From Paraburkholderia sp. CNPSo 3272 (GTDB taxonomy: Bacteria; Pseudomonadota; Gammaproteobacteria; Burkholderiales; Burkholderiaceae), in assembly GCF_024206495.1 (NCBI RefSeq), contig NZ_JAMBPQ010000015.1, positions 106,764 to 170,763 of the forward strand: DNA of 64,000 nucleotides, given 5' to 3'. The notes under the pieces were generated by a model that was given only the letters and a program-made list of their open reading frames with translations, had not been told where the DNA came from and ran no database searches. Of the stretch, positions 24,719 to 32,458 are shown in pieces (the first letter of the stretch is position 1; every line of letters starts with the position of its first letter). The translations under genes and the position numbers were made by a program.

Positions 24719-26848
24719 ATGACGTCAAACAGCCGTCGCCGTTTCCTGCAGACCGTCGCGCAATCGGGCGCCGCCGCCGCAGCGATGACCGTTCTTCCCG
24801 AATCGATCCGCAATGCGCTGGCCATTCCGGCCAATTCGCGCACGGGCACGATCCGCGATGTCGAGCACATCGTCGTGTTCATGCAGGAGAACCGTTCGTT
24901 CGACCACTACTTCGGCCATATGCGCGGCGTGCGCGGCTATAACGACCGCCTGCCCATTGCGCTGCCGGGCGGCCTGCCGGTGTGGTATCAGCCTTCGAAG
25001 GAAGACGCCACGAAGCCCGTGCTGCCGTTCCACCTCGATACGTTCAAGACGAGCGCGCAATGCGTGGGCGACCTCGACCACTCGTGGTACCCGACGCAGT
25101 ACGCGATCAACAACGGTCTGTACAACCAGTGGCCGCAGTACAAGACCGACATGACGATGGGCTATTACCTGCGCGCGGACATTCCGTTCCACTACGCGCT
25201 GGCCGACGCCTTCACGGTGTGCGACAACTACTTCTGCTCGCTGCCTGGCCCGACGCACCCGAACCGCTCGTATCTGATGACCGGCATGGTCGATCCGACC
25301 GGCACGATGGGCGGCCCGCTGCTCGACAACAACGACTTCGTGGACGGCGACGTGCCGCCCACGTATCAACTGCTTTCGTGGACGACCTACCCGGAGCGCC
25401 TGCAGGCCGCCGGCATCTCCTGGCAGATCTACCAGCAGGGCACGAACGGCAGCGACCCGCTGAACGGCAACTACGGCACCAACATCCTGCAGAACTTCGC
25501 GAACTTCATCAACGCGCAGCCCGGCTCGGCGCTCTACCAGCGCGCGCAAACGGCGCGCACCATCGCCGATCTGAAAAACGACGTACTCCAGAACAATTTG
25601 CCGCAAGTCTCGTGGCTGCTGCCGCCGGCGGCGTTCTCGGAGCACCCGAAGTACACGCCGGCCTATGGCGCGGAATACACCTCGCAGATCATCGAAGCCC
25701 TGACTTCGAACCCCGACGTGTGGAGCAAGACCGTGCTCTTCATCATGTATGACGAGAACGACGGCTTCTTCGACCATATCGTGCCGCCGCAGCCGCCCAC
25801 GACGTCCACCCAGGGCAAGTCGACGGTGAGCGTCGACGGCGAGATCCACAACGTGGTCAATCCGCTGCGCGGCGGCAAGTACACCGCCGACGGCCTGCCC
25901 TACGGCCTCGGACCGCGCGTGCCGATGACGGTCGTCTCGCCGTGGACCAAGGGCGGCTTCGTCTGCTCGCAGGTGTTCGACCACACGTCGGTGATCCGCT
26001 TCATCGAGGCGCGTTTCGGCGTCCAGGAGCCCAACATCACGGCGTGGCGCCGCGCGGTGTGCGGCGACCTCACCACGTGCTTCGACTTCCGCACACCCGA
26101 CGCCACCATGCCCACGCTGCCCGACACGAGCAACTACATGGCGCTCGCCGACAACCAGTGCTCGGCCAACTCGGCGCCCACGGTGCCGGCCACGCCGCTG
26201 CCGATCGATGCGCAGGAGCCCGGCGTGCGCTACGCGCGTGCGCTGCCCTACGAGCTTCATGTGAACGGGAAAGCCGAAGCGCAGAACAACACGCTGTCGA
26301 TCACGTTCGCGAACAAGGGCCGCCAGGGCGCGCATTTCTACGTGTACGGCACGAACCGCAGCGACGGTCCGTGGCGCTATACGGTCGAGGCGGGCAAGTC
26401 GCTCGACGACACGTGGGGCCTCGCCGCGACGAACGGCGTCTATGCGTTCGAAGTACATGGCCCGAACGGCTTCCTGCGCCGCTTTGCGGGCACGGCCGCG
26501 CAATCGGGTCCGGGCAAGTCGGGCCGCGCACCGGCGCCCGCCGTGACGGCGCACTACGACGTGGCCAACGGCAACCTCTTCCTCAGGTTCTCGAACGCGG
26601 GCAGCAGCGTCGCGCACCTGAACGTGAGCGACAACGCCTATGGCGCACACGAGCGCAACGTGGTCGTGCCGGCCGGCGCGCAGATCGACGAAGTCTGGGT
26701 CCTCGCCTCGAGCCATCACTGGTACGACCTCACGGTCACGAGCCGCGACGACGCCACGTTCGCGTGGCGCTTCGCCGGACACATCGAGAACGGCCGGCCG
26801 AGCATCAGCGACCCCGCGGCCGTTGCACCGGTCACAAAGCTGGGCTGA
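24719..26848 (+). CDS. plcN: Phosphocholine-specific phospholipase C, Tat-exported
   Basis: A 709-aa secreted enzyme that splits phosphatidylcholine and related lipids into diacylglycerol and phosphocholine. It opens with a twin-arginine signal (SRRRFLQTVAQSG). The acid-phosphatase-like catalytic domain includes EHIVVFMQENRSFDHYFG, FCSLPGPTHPNRSYLMTG and MYDENDGFFDH, with the conserved metal and nucleophile region. Two C-terminal repeats of the DUF756 type follow (about residues 505-690). Length and motifs match the PlcN/PlcC group of Burkholderia and Pseudomonas. Export folded through Tat is expected. It is followed by a strong terminator, so it ends its transcript. Confidence 0.92.
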   Translation: MTSNSRRRFLQTVAQSGAAAAAMTVLPESIRNALAIPANSRTGTIRDVEHIVVFMQENRSFDHYFGHMRGVRGYNDRLPIALPGGLPVWYQPSKEDATKPVLPFHLDTFKTSAQCVGDLDHSWYPTQYAINNGLYNQWPQYKTDMTMGYYLRADIPFHYALADAFTVCDNYFCSLPGPTHPNRSYLMTGMVDPTGTMGGPLLDNNDFVDGDVPPTYQLLSWTTYPERLQAAGISWQIYQQGTNGSDPLNGNYGTNILQNFANFINAQPGSALYQRAQTARTIADLKNDVLQNNLPQVSWLLPPAAFSEHPKYTPAYGAEYTSQIIEALTSNPDVWSKTVLFIMYDENDGFFDHIVPPQPPTTSTQGKSTVSVDGEIHNVVNPLRGGKYTADGLPYGLGPRVPMTVVSPWTKGGFVCSQVFDHTSVIRFIEARFGVQEPNITAWRRAVCGDLTTCFDFRTPDATMPTLPDTSNYMALADNQCSANSAPTVPATPLPIDAQEPGVRYARALPYELHVNGKAEAQNNTLSITFANKGRQGAHFYVYGTNRSDGPWRYTVEAGKSLDDTWGLAATNGVYAFEVHGPNGFLRRFAGTAAQSGPGKSGRAPAPAVTAHYDVANGNLFLRFSNAGSSVAHLNVSDNAYGAHERNVVVPAGAQIDEVWVLASSHHWYDLTVTSRDDATFAWRFAGHIENGRPSISDPAAVAPVTKLG

Positions 26849-26897
26849 GCCCGACGCAAGCCACGGTCTGACGATTTCTTTTCTGTTTCCCTGGATG

Positions 26898-26923
26898 CGG
26901 CGCCTTCGGGCGCCGTTTTTTTT
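26898..26923 (+). terminator. Strong rho-independent terminator after plcN
   Basis: CGGCGCC-TTCG-GGCGCCG is a 7-bp GC stem with the extra-stable TTCG tetraloop, followed directly by eight T (26916-26923). It lies 50 bp after the phospholipase C stop. This is the clearest intrinsic terminator in the window. Confidence 0.92.
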
Positions 26924-27110
26924 GCCTGTGCGCAGCGTCTAGGAACGTGGGTTAAAAAGGGCCAACGCCGCCTGGGCCTTTTGCACGCCCTGCAGCCTCG
27001 GCGATCCAGTGGCACAATGAGCGCTCCGCATTTTCCGGCGCCCGCCTGCGCGCATTGCCGTGCGCGCGGCGAGAGCCTGTCGTCGAACCGTTGACAAGGA
27101 CCGTCCCATC

Positions 27111-28553
27111 ATGAGTTCCAGCGTGAAGCCCTATCCCGACACCCAGATCTACATCGACGGCGCATGGCGCGCCGGTGCGAAGACGATTGCCGTGATCGAC
27201 CCCGCGACCGAAGCGGAAATCGGCCGCCTGAGCCTCGCGAGCGAGCAGGATCTTTCGGATGCGGCCACCGCGGCCGAGCGCGCCTTCCGCGAATGGCGCA
27301 AGGTCTCGCCGCTCGAGCGCAGCAAGCTCATGCGCCGCGCCGCGCAACTGCTGCGCGACCGCGCAGACGACATCGCCGCGATCATGACGCGCGAACAGGG
27401 CAAGCCGTTTGGCGAAGCGAAGCTCGAAACGCTCGCGGGCGGCGATACGATCGACTGGTTCGCCGAAGAAGGCCGCCGCACCTATGGCCGCGTAATTCCC
27501 TCGCGCTCTGACGCCGTTCGCCAGATCGTCACGCGCGAGCCGGTGGGCCCGGTCGCCGCGTTCACGCCCTGGAACTTCCCGCTCAATCAGGCCGTTCGCA
27601 AGGTGTCGGCCGCGCTCGCCTCGGGCTGTACCGTCGTGCTCAAGGGACCGGAAGAAACGCCGGCCAGCTGCGCCGAACTCGTGAAGGTATTCGCCGACGC
27701 GGGCCTGCCCGCAGGCGTGCTGAACCTCGTGTTCGGCGTGCCCGCGGAAGTATCGTCGTACCTGATCGCGCATCCGGCGATCCGCAAGATCTCGTTCACG
27801 GGCTCGACGCCGGTGGGCAAGCTGCTCGCCTCGAAGGCCGGCGAGCATATGAAGCGCGCCACGATGGAACTGGGGGGCCACGCCCCCGCCATCGTGTTCG
27901 CCGACGCCGACGTGCCGCGCGCCGCCAAGCTGCTCGCGAGCGCGAAGTTCCGCAACGCGGGCCAGGTGTGCATCTCGCCCACGCGCTTCATGGTGGAAGA
28001 CGCCGCGTACGACGAGTTCGTCGAGCACTTCGTCGCGACGACGCGCGCGATCAAGGTGGGGAACGGTCTCGAAGACGGCGTGCAGATGGGCCCGCTCGCG
28101 AACGACCGCCGCCTCGCCGCCATGGAACGTCTCGTGGCCGACGCGCGCGAACAGGGCGCGAAGGTGCTGACGGGCGGCGAACGCGTGGGCCGCGAAGGCT
28201 ACTTCTTCGCGCCGACCGTGCTCACCGACGTGCCGCTCTCCGCGCGCATCATGAACGAAGAGCCGTTCGGCCCGATCGCGCCGATCTCGCGTTTTTCGAG
28301 CTACAAGGACGCGATCGTCGAAGCGAACCGTCTGCCGTACGGTCTCGCCGCGTACGCCTACACGCGTTCGAGCGCGACCTCGGCCGCTCTCTCCGACGAC
28401 GTGGAAACCGGCATGCTGTCGATCAACCATCACGGCCTCGCCCTGCCGGAAACGCCGTTCGGCGGCGTGAAGGATTCGGGTTACGGCTCGGAAGGCGGCA
28501 GCGAAGCGATGGAAGCCTATCTCGTCACGAAGTTCGTGACCGAGCATCGTTGA
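27111..28553 (+). CDS. NAD(P)+-dependent aldehyde dehydrogenase, succinate-semialdehyde type
   Basis: A 480-aa cytoplasmic enzyme. The cofactor region is FTPWNFPLNQ and the second loop is SFTGSTPVGK. The catalytic Glu lies in MELGGHAPAIVF and the catalytic Cys in FRNAGQVCISPTRF. The C-terminal FGGVKDSGYGSEGG is typical of the GabD/SSADH branch. Substrate is most likely succinate semialdehyde or a similar short oxo-acid; no gabT is nearby to confirm it. ATG 27111 follows AAGGA at 27095-27099; 17 more residues could be read upstream but are unlike the family. A hairpin that ends in the neighbouring gene follows. Confidence 0.88.
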   Translation: MSSSVKPYPDTQIYIDGAWRAGAKTIAVIDPATEAEIGRLSLASEQDLSDAATAAERAFREWRKVSPLERSKLMRRAAQLLRDRADDIAAIMTREQGKPFGEAKLETLAGGDTIDWFAEEGRRTYGRVIPSRSDAVRQIVTREPVGPVAAFTPWNFPLNQAVRKVSAALASGCTVVLKGPEETPASCAELVKVFADAGLPAGVLNLVFGVPAEVSSYLIAHPAIRKISFTGSTPVGKLLASKAGEHMKRATMELGGHAPAIVFADADVPRAAKLLASAKFRNAGQVCISPTRFMVEDAAYDEFVEHFVATTRAIKVGNGLEDGVQMGPLANDRRLAAMERLVADAREQGAKVLTGGERVGREGYFFAPTVLTDVPLSARIMNEEPFGPIAPISRFSSYKDAIVEANRLPYGLAAYAYTRSSATSAALSDDVETGMLSINHHGLALPETPFGGVKDSGYGSEGGSEAMEAYLVTKFVTEHR

Positions 28554-28573
28554 TCGCTGCACGCTGAAAACGC

Positions 28574-28604
28574 GCGCTTTCCCGGCTTAGGGTCCGGGAA
28601 GCGC
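28574..28604. terminator. Hairpin between aldehyde dehydrogenase and GFA genes
   Basis: GCGCTTTCCCGG (28574-28585) pairs with CCGGGAAGCGC (28594-28604), 11 bp with one bulged T and an 8-base loop. The stop codon of the convergent GFA gene lies in the loop. A role as a bidirectional terminator is plausible; there is no long T-run. Confidence 0.4.
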
Positions 28605-28985
28605 ACGCGGATATTGCGGCAAGCCGTCCGTGAGTTGCACCCACGCCAGCTTTTGCGAGGTCCAGCTGTGATTGTCGGGCGGCGCGTCGTCGGGACGATC
28701 GAGCGTGCCTGTCGCGATGTCGATCTCGCCCGCGAACGCCGCGTGCCGGTACGTGAGCGGCGTGCCGCAATCGGCGCAGAACGCGCGCTCGACACCCGGA
28801 CTCGATTCATGCGCTTTCGTTGCGCCCGCAACGAGACGAAACGCGCTCCACGGCACGCTGAGCCAGCCGACGAACGGCGCGCCGGTTGCGCGCCGGCAAT
28901 CCACGCAATGGCATACGGTACTGCCAACCGGCGCAGCCGAAATCTGATAGCGGACCTTGCCGCATAAACAGCCGCCAGTCAGCAT
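28587..28985 (-). CDS. GFA/CENP-V family zinc-binding protein
   Basis: A 132-aa protein of the glutathione-dependent formaldehyde-activating (Gfa/CENP-V) fold. Zinc ligands are seen in GGCLCGKVRYQI, VCHCVDCRRATGAPF and FCADCGTPLTY. Most bacterial members are of unknown substrate; few are true formaldehyde enzymes. The start ATG 28985 is fixed by an excellent AAGGAGA site; a longer frame to 29129 has no homology upstream of it. It is divergent from the catalase-peroxidase gene and convergent with the aldehyde dehydrogenase gene. Confidence 0.85.
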   Translation of the reverse strand: MLTGGCLCGKVRYQISAAPVGSTVCHCVDCRRATGAPFVGWLSVPWSAFRLVAGATKAHESSPGVERAFCADCGTPLTYRHAAFAGEIDIATGTLDRPDDAPPDNHSWTSQKLAWVQLTDGLPQYPRALPGP

Positions 28986-29208
28986 CGCTGTCTCCTTCGC
29001 CCACCTGGCCCGCTCAACGCTTTCAGCACTGTAAGCACGACCGCCTTGGCATGGTTGCACGAATTCGCTTCGCGCATGGAATAAAACGCAGTGCCGTGTT
29101 GTTGACGCCAGTAGCGACCCTCGGGCCATCGACCGGATCCATCATGCATACACTCGTACACATTTCGCTTTCGCATGCATTGCCGCGCGCGCGCATAGGA
29201 GCCCGCCC

Positions 29209-30267
29209 GTGAGCCGCGCCACGATCTGCGTGCCGTGCCGGCTCGCGGCCATTGCGGTGGTGGTGGGTTGCGCTGGCGCGGCATTTGCATGGACGGCCGG
29301 CTGGCTCACGCCGAAGCGCATCACCGCGCCACATATCATCAATACGTTCGAGTCGAACTACGGCATCCACACGGGCTATCGGCGCAACCACGCCAAGGGG
29401 CTTTGCGTGGAAGGCTGGTTCGAAAGCAACGGCAACGGCGCGCAGGTCTCGCGAGCAGCGGTGTTCGCGCCAGGACGCACACCCGTGATCGGACGCTTCG
29501 CCATTCCCGGCAGCAACCCCGGCGCGCCGGACGCGAGCACGCCCGTGCGCAGCATGGCGTTGCTGTTCCAGCTGCAGGACGGCGAGCAGTGGCGCACCGG
29601 CATGAATTCCGTGCCCATCTTCGTCGTTCGCACCCCGAAGCAGTTCTATAGCCAGCTAGTCGCCTCGAAGCCGGACCCGGCGACGGGCAAGCCCGATCCC
29701 GCGAAGCTCGACGCCTTCTTCCAGGCGAACCCGGAAACGCTGCCGTTCCGCCAGTGGCTCAAGGCGCACCCGCCCTCCTCCAGTTTCGCGAATACGGCGT
29801 TCTACAGCGTCAACGCGTTCATCGCGACCGATGCCGCGGGCAACCAGCACGCCGTGCGCTGGCAGACCGTGCCCGAAGTGGCTTATGCACCGCAAACCGC
29901 GGCAGAAAAGGCCAATCCGAACCTCCTCGCCGACGACTTCTCCACGCGTTTCGCCGGAGGACCGCTACGCTGGCATTTGGTGCTCGCGGTCGCCGCACCG
30001 GGCGACCCCACGAACGACGCCACGCTGTCATGGCCCGCGGACCGCCAGCAGATCGACGCCGGCACGCTGGTCTTGCAGCGCGCCGAGCCGCAAGCCAACG
30101 GCATGTGCCGCGACGTGAACTACGATCCGACCATCCTGCCCAACGGCCTGAAGCCTTCGGACGACCCCTTGCTCGCCGCCCGTTCGGCAGCGTATGCCGT
30201 TTCGTTCAATCGACGCACACGCGAGGAAGCCAACCTCGCGCAAACGCATGGAGGCGCGCAGCCATGA
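29209..30267 (+). CDS. Periplasmic catalase-like heme peroxidase (SrpA/KatB family)
   Basis: A 352-aa heme protein of the short catalase-related group. The N-terminus (to about residue 30) is a hydrophobic signal or anchor, so the enzyme should face the periplasm. The distal segment includes GIHTGYRRNHAKG, and the heme-ligand Tyr sits in ARSAAYAVSFNRR near the C-terminus. Such proteins reduce peroxides with an external electron donor. GTG 29209 follows TAGGA by 8 nt. The next gene, a cytochrome b561, overlaps it by 4 bp and is the obvious donor from the quinone pool. Confidence 0.85.
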   Translation: MSRATICVPCRLAAIAVVVGCAGAAFAWTAGWLTPKRITAPHIINTFESNYGIHTGYRRNHAKGLCVEGWFESNGNGAQVSRAAVFAPGRTPVIGRFAIPGSNPGAPDASTPVRSMALLFQLQDGEQWRTGMNSVPIFVVRTPKQFYSQLVASKPDPATGKPDPAKLDAFFQANPETLPFRQWLKAHPPSSSFANTAFYSVNAFIATDAAGNQHAVRWQTVPEVAYAPQTAAEKANPNLLADDFSTRFAGGPLRWHLVLAVAAPGDPTNDATLSWPADRQQIDAGTLVLQRAEPQANGMCRDVNYDPTILPNGLKPSDDPLLAARSAAYAVSFNRRTREEANLAQTHGGAQP

Positions 30268-30809
30268 AACAACCGGGCCAACACTTCAGCGCGCTCCAGC
30301 GCCTGCTGCACTGGTCGATGGCAGTCCTGATCGTCACCATGCTGTTTGTCGGCGTGGGGATGGTCTCGACCGTCTCGCGGTTGCATGACACCCTGATCGC
30401 GCTCCACCGGCCGCTGGGTATCGCGCTGCTCGCGCTCGTGCTGCTTCGCCTGGCCGTGCGGCTCACGCGCGGCGCGCCGCCCTTGCCCGCCGATCTGCCC
30501 ATCTGGCAGCGCTTTGGCGCGCACGCCTCGCATCTCGTGCTCTATGCGTTGATGATCGCCATGCCGCTGATCGGCTGGTCGATGCTATCCGCGGGCGGCT
30601 ATCCCATCGTGATGTTCGGCGGCGTGCACCTGCCGCCGATCTTGCCGCCCAACGTCACGCTTTACGCATGGCTGCGTGCCGCGCATACCTGGCTTGCCAT
30701 GGCGCTCTACGCGACCGTGCTGTTGCATCTGGGCGCCGCGCTCTTTCACGCGCTCATTCGCCGTGACGGCGTGCTCGCCAGCATGGCGCGCGGGGAGGCA
30801 CGCGGCTGA
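30264..30809 (+). CDS. Cytochrome b561
   Basis: A 181-aa inner-membrane diheme b-type cytochrome with four helices. Conserved heme His are in QRLLHWSMAV, ALHRPLGIAL, AHASHLVLYA and AAHTWLAMAL. It takes electrons from quinol and passes them to a periplasmic partner. ATG 30264 overlaps the stop of the catalase-like gene (ATGA), so the products are made together. I infer a two-protein, quinol-fed peroxide reductase. Confidence 0.88.
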   Translation: MKQPGQHFSALQRLLHWSMAVLIVTMLFVGVGMVSTVSRLHDTLIALHRPLGIALLALVLLRLAVRLTRGAPPLPADLPIWQRFGAHASHLVLYALMIAMPLIGWSMLSAGGYPIVMFGGVHLPPILPPNVTLYAWLRAAHTWLAMALYATVLLHLGAALFHALIRRDGVLASMARGEARG

Positions 30810-30813
30810 CGCA

Positions 30814-30844
30814 AGGTTCCTGCGCGTGCATAGCGCGGGAACCT
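30814..30844. terminator. Bidirectional hairpin between cytochrome b561 and kdgT
   Basis: AGGTTCC-T-GCGC (30814-30825) pairs with GCGC-G-GGAACCT (30833-30844), a 12-bp stem including one T-G pair and a 7-base loop. It occupies most of the 45 bp between two convergent stop codons. No T-run follows on either strand, so efficiency is uncertain. Confidence 0.5.
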
Positions 30845-30854
30845 CGCCTGTGAA

Positions 30855-31871
30855 TCAGACGTGCGCATCGCGCCCGGCCACTGGCGGCACGGGCGGTTGC
30901 ATGAGTTCCTGGAGCAGCGCCTCGCGCGCGCTGCGGCGGCGCACCCATAGCGCCGTGAGCATCGGCACAAGGATCGCGGTCACGAGGCAAGCGGTGGCGA
31001 CCATCGCAGTTGCCGCCGGCACGAGCGGCTTGAAACGCGGAATCATCTCGCCGATGATGGCCGGATTCGCCACCGCCGCACCCGCCGTTGACGAAGCCGC
31101 GAGCCCCGCCGCACCGTTGCCGCCCGCAATCAGGCGATCGGCAAGAATCAGCGGAATGCCGGTCACGACGATCACGCCGAGCCCGAGCACCACACCCGAA
31201 ATGCCGCTCGTGACGATCACGTTGAGATCGATGCCGTTGCCAAGCGCAAAGCCAAAGAACGGGATGAGCGGATGCACGCAGCGGCCGAACAGTTCGCGCA
31301 GATCGCTATCGAGATTGCCCAACGCAAACCCGATCAGAAACGGCAGCACGGCGCCCACGAAAAGCCGCGGCTCGAAAAAGGCCACGCCGGTCGCGCCGAG
31401 AATGATCATGCTGACGAGCGGCCCCGACTCGACCGACATCAGCACGAACGCGCCTGCCTCTTCCTTCGTGCCGTATTGCTGCATCACGGCTGCGTAGAGA
31501 CCGCCGTTGGTCATGTCCATCGACGTCGTGATAGCGAGCACCGAGAGCCCGGCGAAGAGTCCGGTTTTCACGCCGTCAACGGGGATGAAGTGAGCGGCGA
31601 CCAGCGTGGCCACCCAGGCCACGATCATCTTCGTGACGAGCAGCGTGCCGGACTTGCGCAGCACGGTGCCGGTCGCACGCAGGTCGATAGTCGCCCCCAT
31701 GCAGAAGAACCACACCGCGAGAATCGGGACGGTGCCGGTGATCAATCCATTGGTGAACGAACCAAAGTATTTGCCCGCGCCCGGCGCGAACGTATGAACA
31801 CAGGCGCCGAGCAGCAGCGGCACCAGCATCAGGCCGCCTGGTATGCGGTCTATGGCCTTCTTCAGCTTCAT
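30855..31871 (-). CDS. kdgT: 2-keto-3-deoxygluconate permease
   Basis: A 338-aa inner-membrane transporter of the KdgT family with ten or so helices. Motifs include DRIPGGLMLVPLLLGA at the N-terminus, PILAVWFFCMGATIDL, and GGLYAAVMQQYGTKEEAGAF. It imports 2-keto-3-deoxygluconate (KDG), the end product of pectin and related uronate breakdown, by proton symport. The gene is divergent from the kduI-kduD scar and the kdgR-like regulator. The 288-bp region between them carries two matching 13-bp palindromes. With kduI and kduD destroyed, the transporter may still serve KDG or may be a relic. Confidence 0.9.
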   Translation of the reverse strand: MKLKKAIDRIPGGLMLVPLLLGACVHTFAPGAGKYFGSFTNGLITGTVPILAVWFFCMGATIDLRATGTVLRKSGTLLVTKMIVAWVATLVAAHFIPVDGVKTGLFAGLSVLAITTSMDMTNGGLYAAVMQQYGTKEEAGAFVLMSVESGPLVSMIILGATGVAFFEPRLFVGAVLPFLIGFALGNLDSDLRELFGRCVHPLIPFFGFALGNGIDLNVIVTSGISGVVLGLGVIVVTGIPLILADRLIAGGNGAAGLAASSTAGAAVANPAIIGEMIPRFKPLVPAATAMVATACLVTAILVPMLTALWVRRRSAREALLQELMQPPVPPVAGRDAHV

Positions 31872-31976
31872 GCCTCCTCCGTGGACTTTGCATCCGGTTG
31901 CCGGATCGGCACGTTGGCGCGTCCCGGCTTTTTTCTCGCGGTGCTCCCCTTCCCGAAACAGGATAGCAGCGTGAAA

Positions 31977-31989
31977 GGAACGCCGTTCC
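31977..31989. promoter_or_regulatory. Candidate KdgR operator, copy 1 (kdgT side)
   Basis: GGAACG-C-CGTTCC is a perfect 13-bp palindrome 106 bp before the kdgT start. A second copy with 11 of 13 matches lies at 32083-32095. On the minus strand a TATCCT box follows at about 31962-31967. The IclR-type regulator encoded at 32459 is the natural candidate to bind it. Assignment rests on position and symmetry only. Confidence 0.5.
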
Positions 31990-32082
31990 GATTTCTGCGG
32001 CGAAAATCATCAATGTTTACCCGCTTGATTCACTATTTGGGCAGACCGCTTGGCAAACATGCTATGGCGTCGCAACATTTGC

Positions 32083-32095
32083 GGACCGACGTTCC
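32083..32095. promoter_or_regulatory. Candidate KdgR operator, copy 2 (former kduI side)
   Basis: GGACCGACGTTCC matches the first copy at 11 of 13 positions. It sits 17 bp before a TATAGT -10-like box (32113-32118), so it would cover the -35 region of the promoter that once served kduI-kduD. One copy per direction of a divergent region is the layout expected for a shared regulator. Confidence 0.5.
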
Positions 32096-32159
32096 GAAAA
32101 GGCGAACTGCTCTATAGTCCACGAGAGGCGGTGCAACGCCCATCCGGAGGAGACACGGC

Positions 32160-32331
32160 ATGGAAGTCAGACAAAGCCGCAACAGCGAACACGCGAAGGG
32201 GTGCATTTCCCGCTGCGCGCTGGGGCGAACCGGACGATCTCGCAGGCCTCGTAGTGTTTCTCGCCTCGTCGGCAGCGAATTACGTTCACGGCCATACGCT
32301 CGCCGTGGACGGCGGCTGGCTTGCGCGCTAG
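32160..32331 (+). pseudogene. Deletion scar: start of kduI joined to end of kduD
   Basis: A perfect ribosome site (GGAGGA, 32146-32151) leads to ATG 32160, which reads MEVRQSRNSEHAKG. This matches the start of KduI, 5-keto-4-deoxyuronate isomerase (E. coli MDVRQSIHSAHAK). About 42 bp in, the match stops. From about 32205 another frame reads PAARWGEPDDLAG, VVFLASSAANYV and GHTLAVDGGWLAR, then stops at 32331; this is the C-terminus of KduD, the NAD-dependent 2-deoxy-D-gluconate dehydrogenase. The body of both genes is gone and the fused parts are out of frame. The kduI frame continues as a meaningless 100-codon ORF to 32462, where its TGA overlaps the ATG of the next gene. Confidence 0.85.
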
Positions 32332-32458
32332 CCCACGCGGCGCGCAGGGGACGCGGTATGCTCGCGTCAGAGATTCACATGGACCGGCGACAATGGCAGC
32401 GAGCGTGGAAAAAACGGCAAATTCGGCTGGGGGGCGGCGCAGCGCACAGGAGCACGCT

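Noticed and set aside
32152..32200. Extending the KduD match leftwards (an apparent DTA alignment before residue PAARWG)
   Set aside because: The same bases are much better explained by the kduI start in another frame with its ribosome site, so the leftward match is chance.
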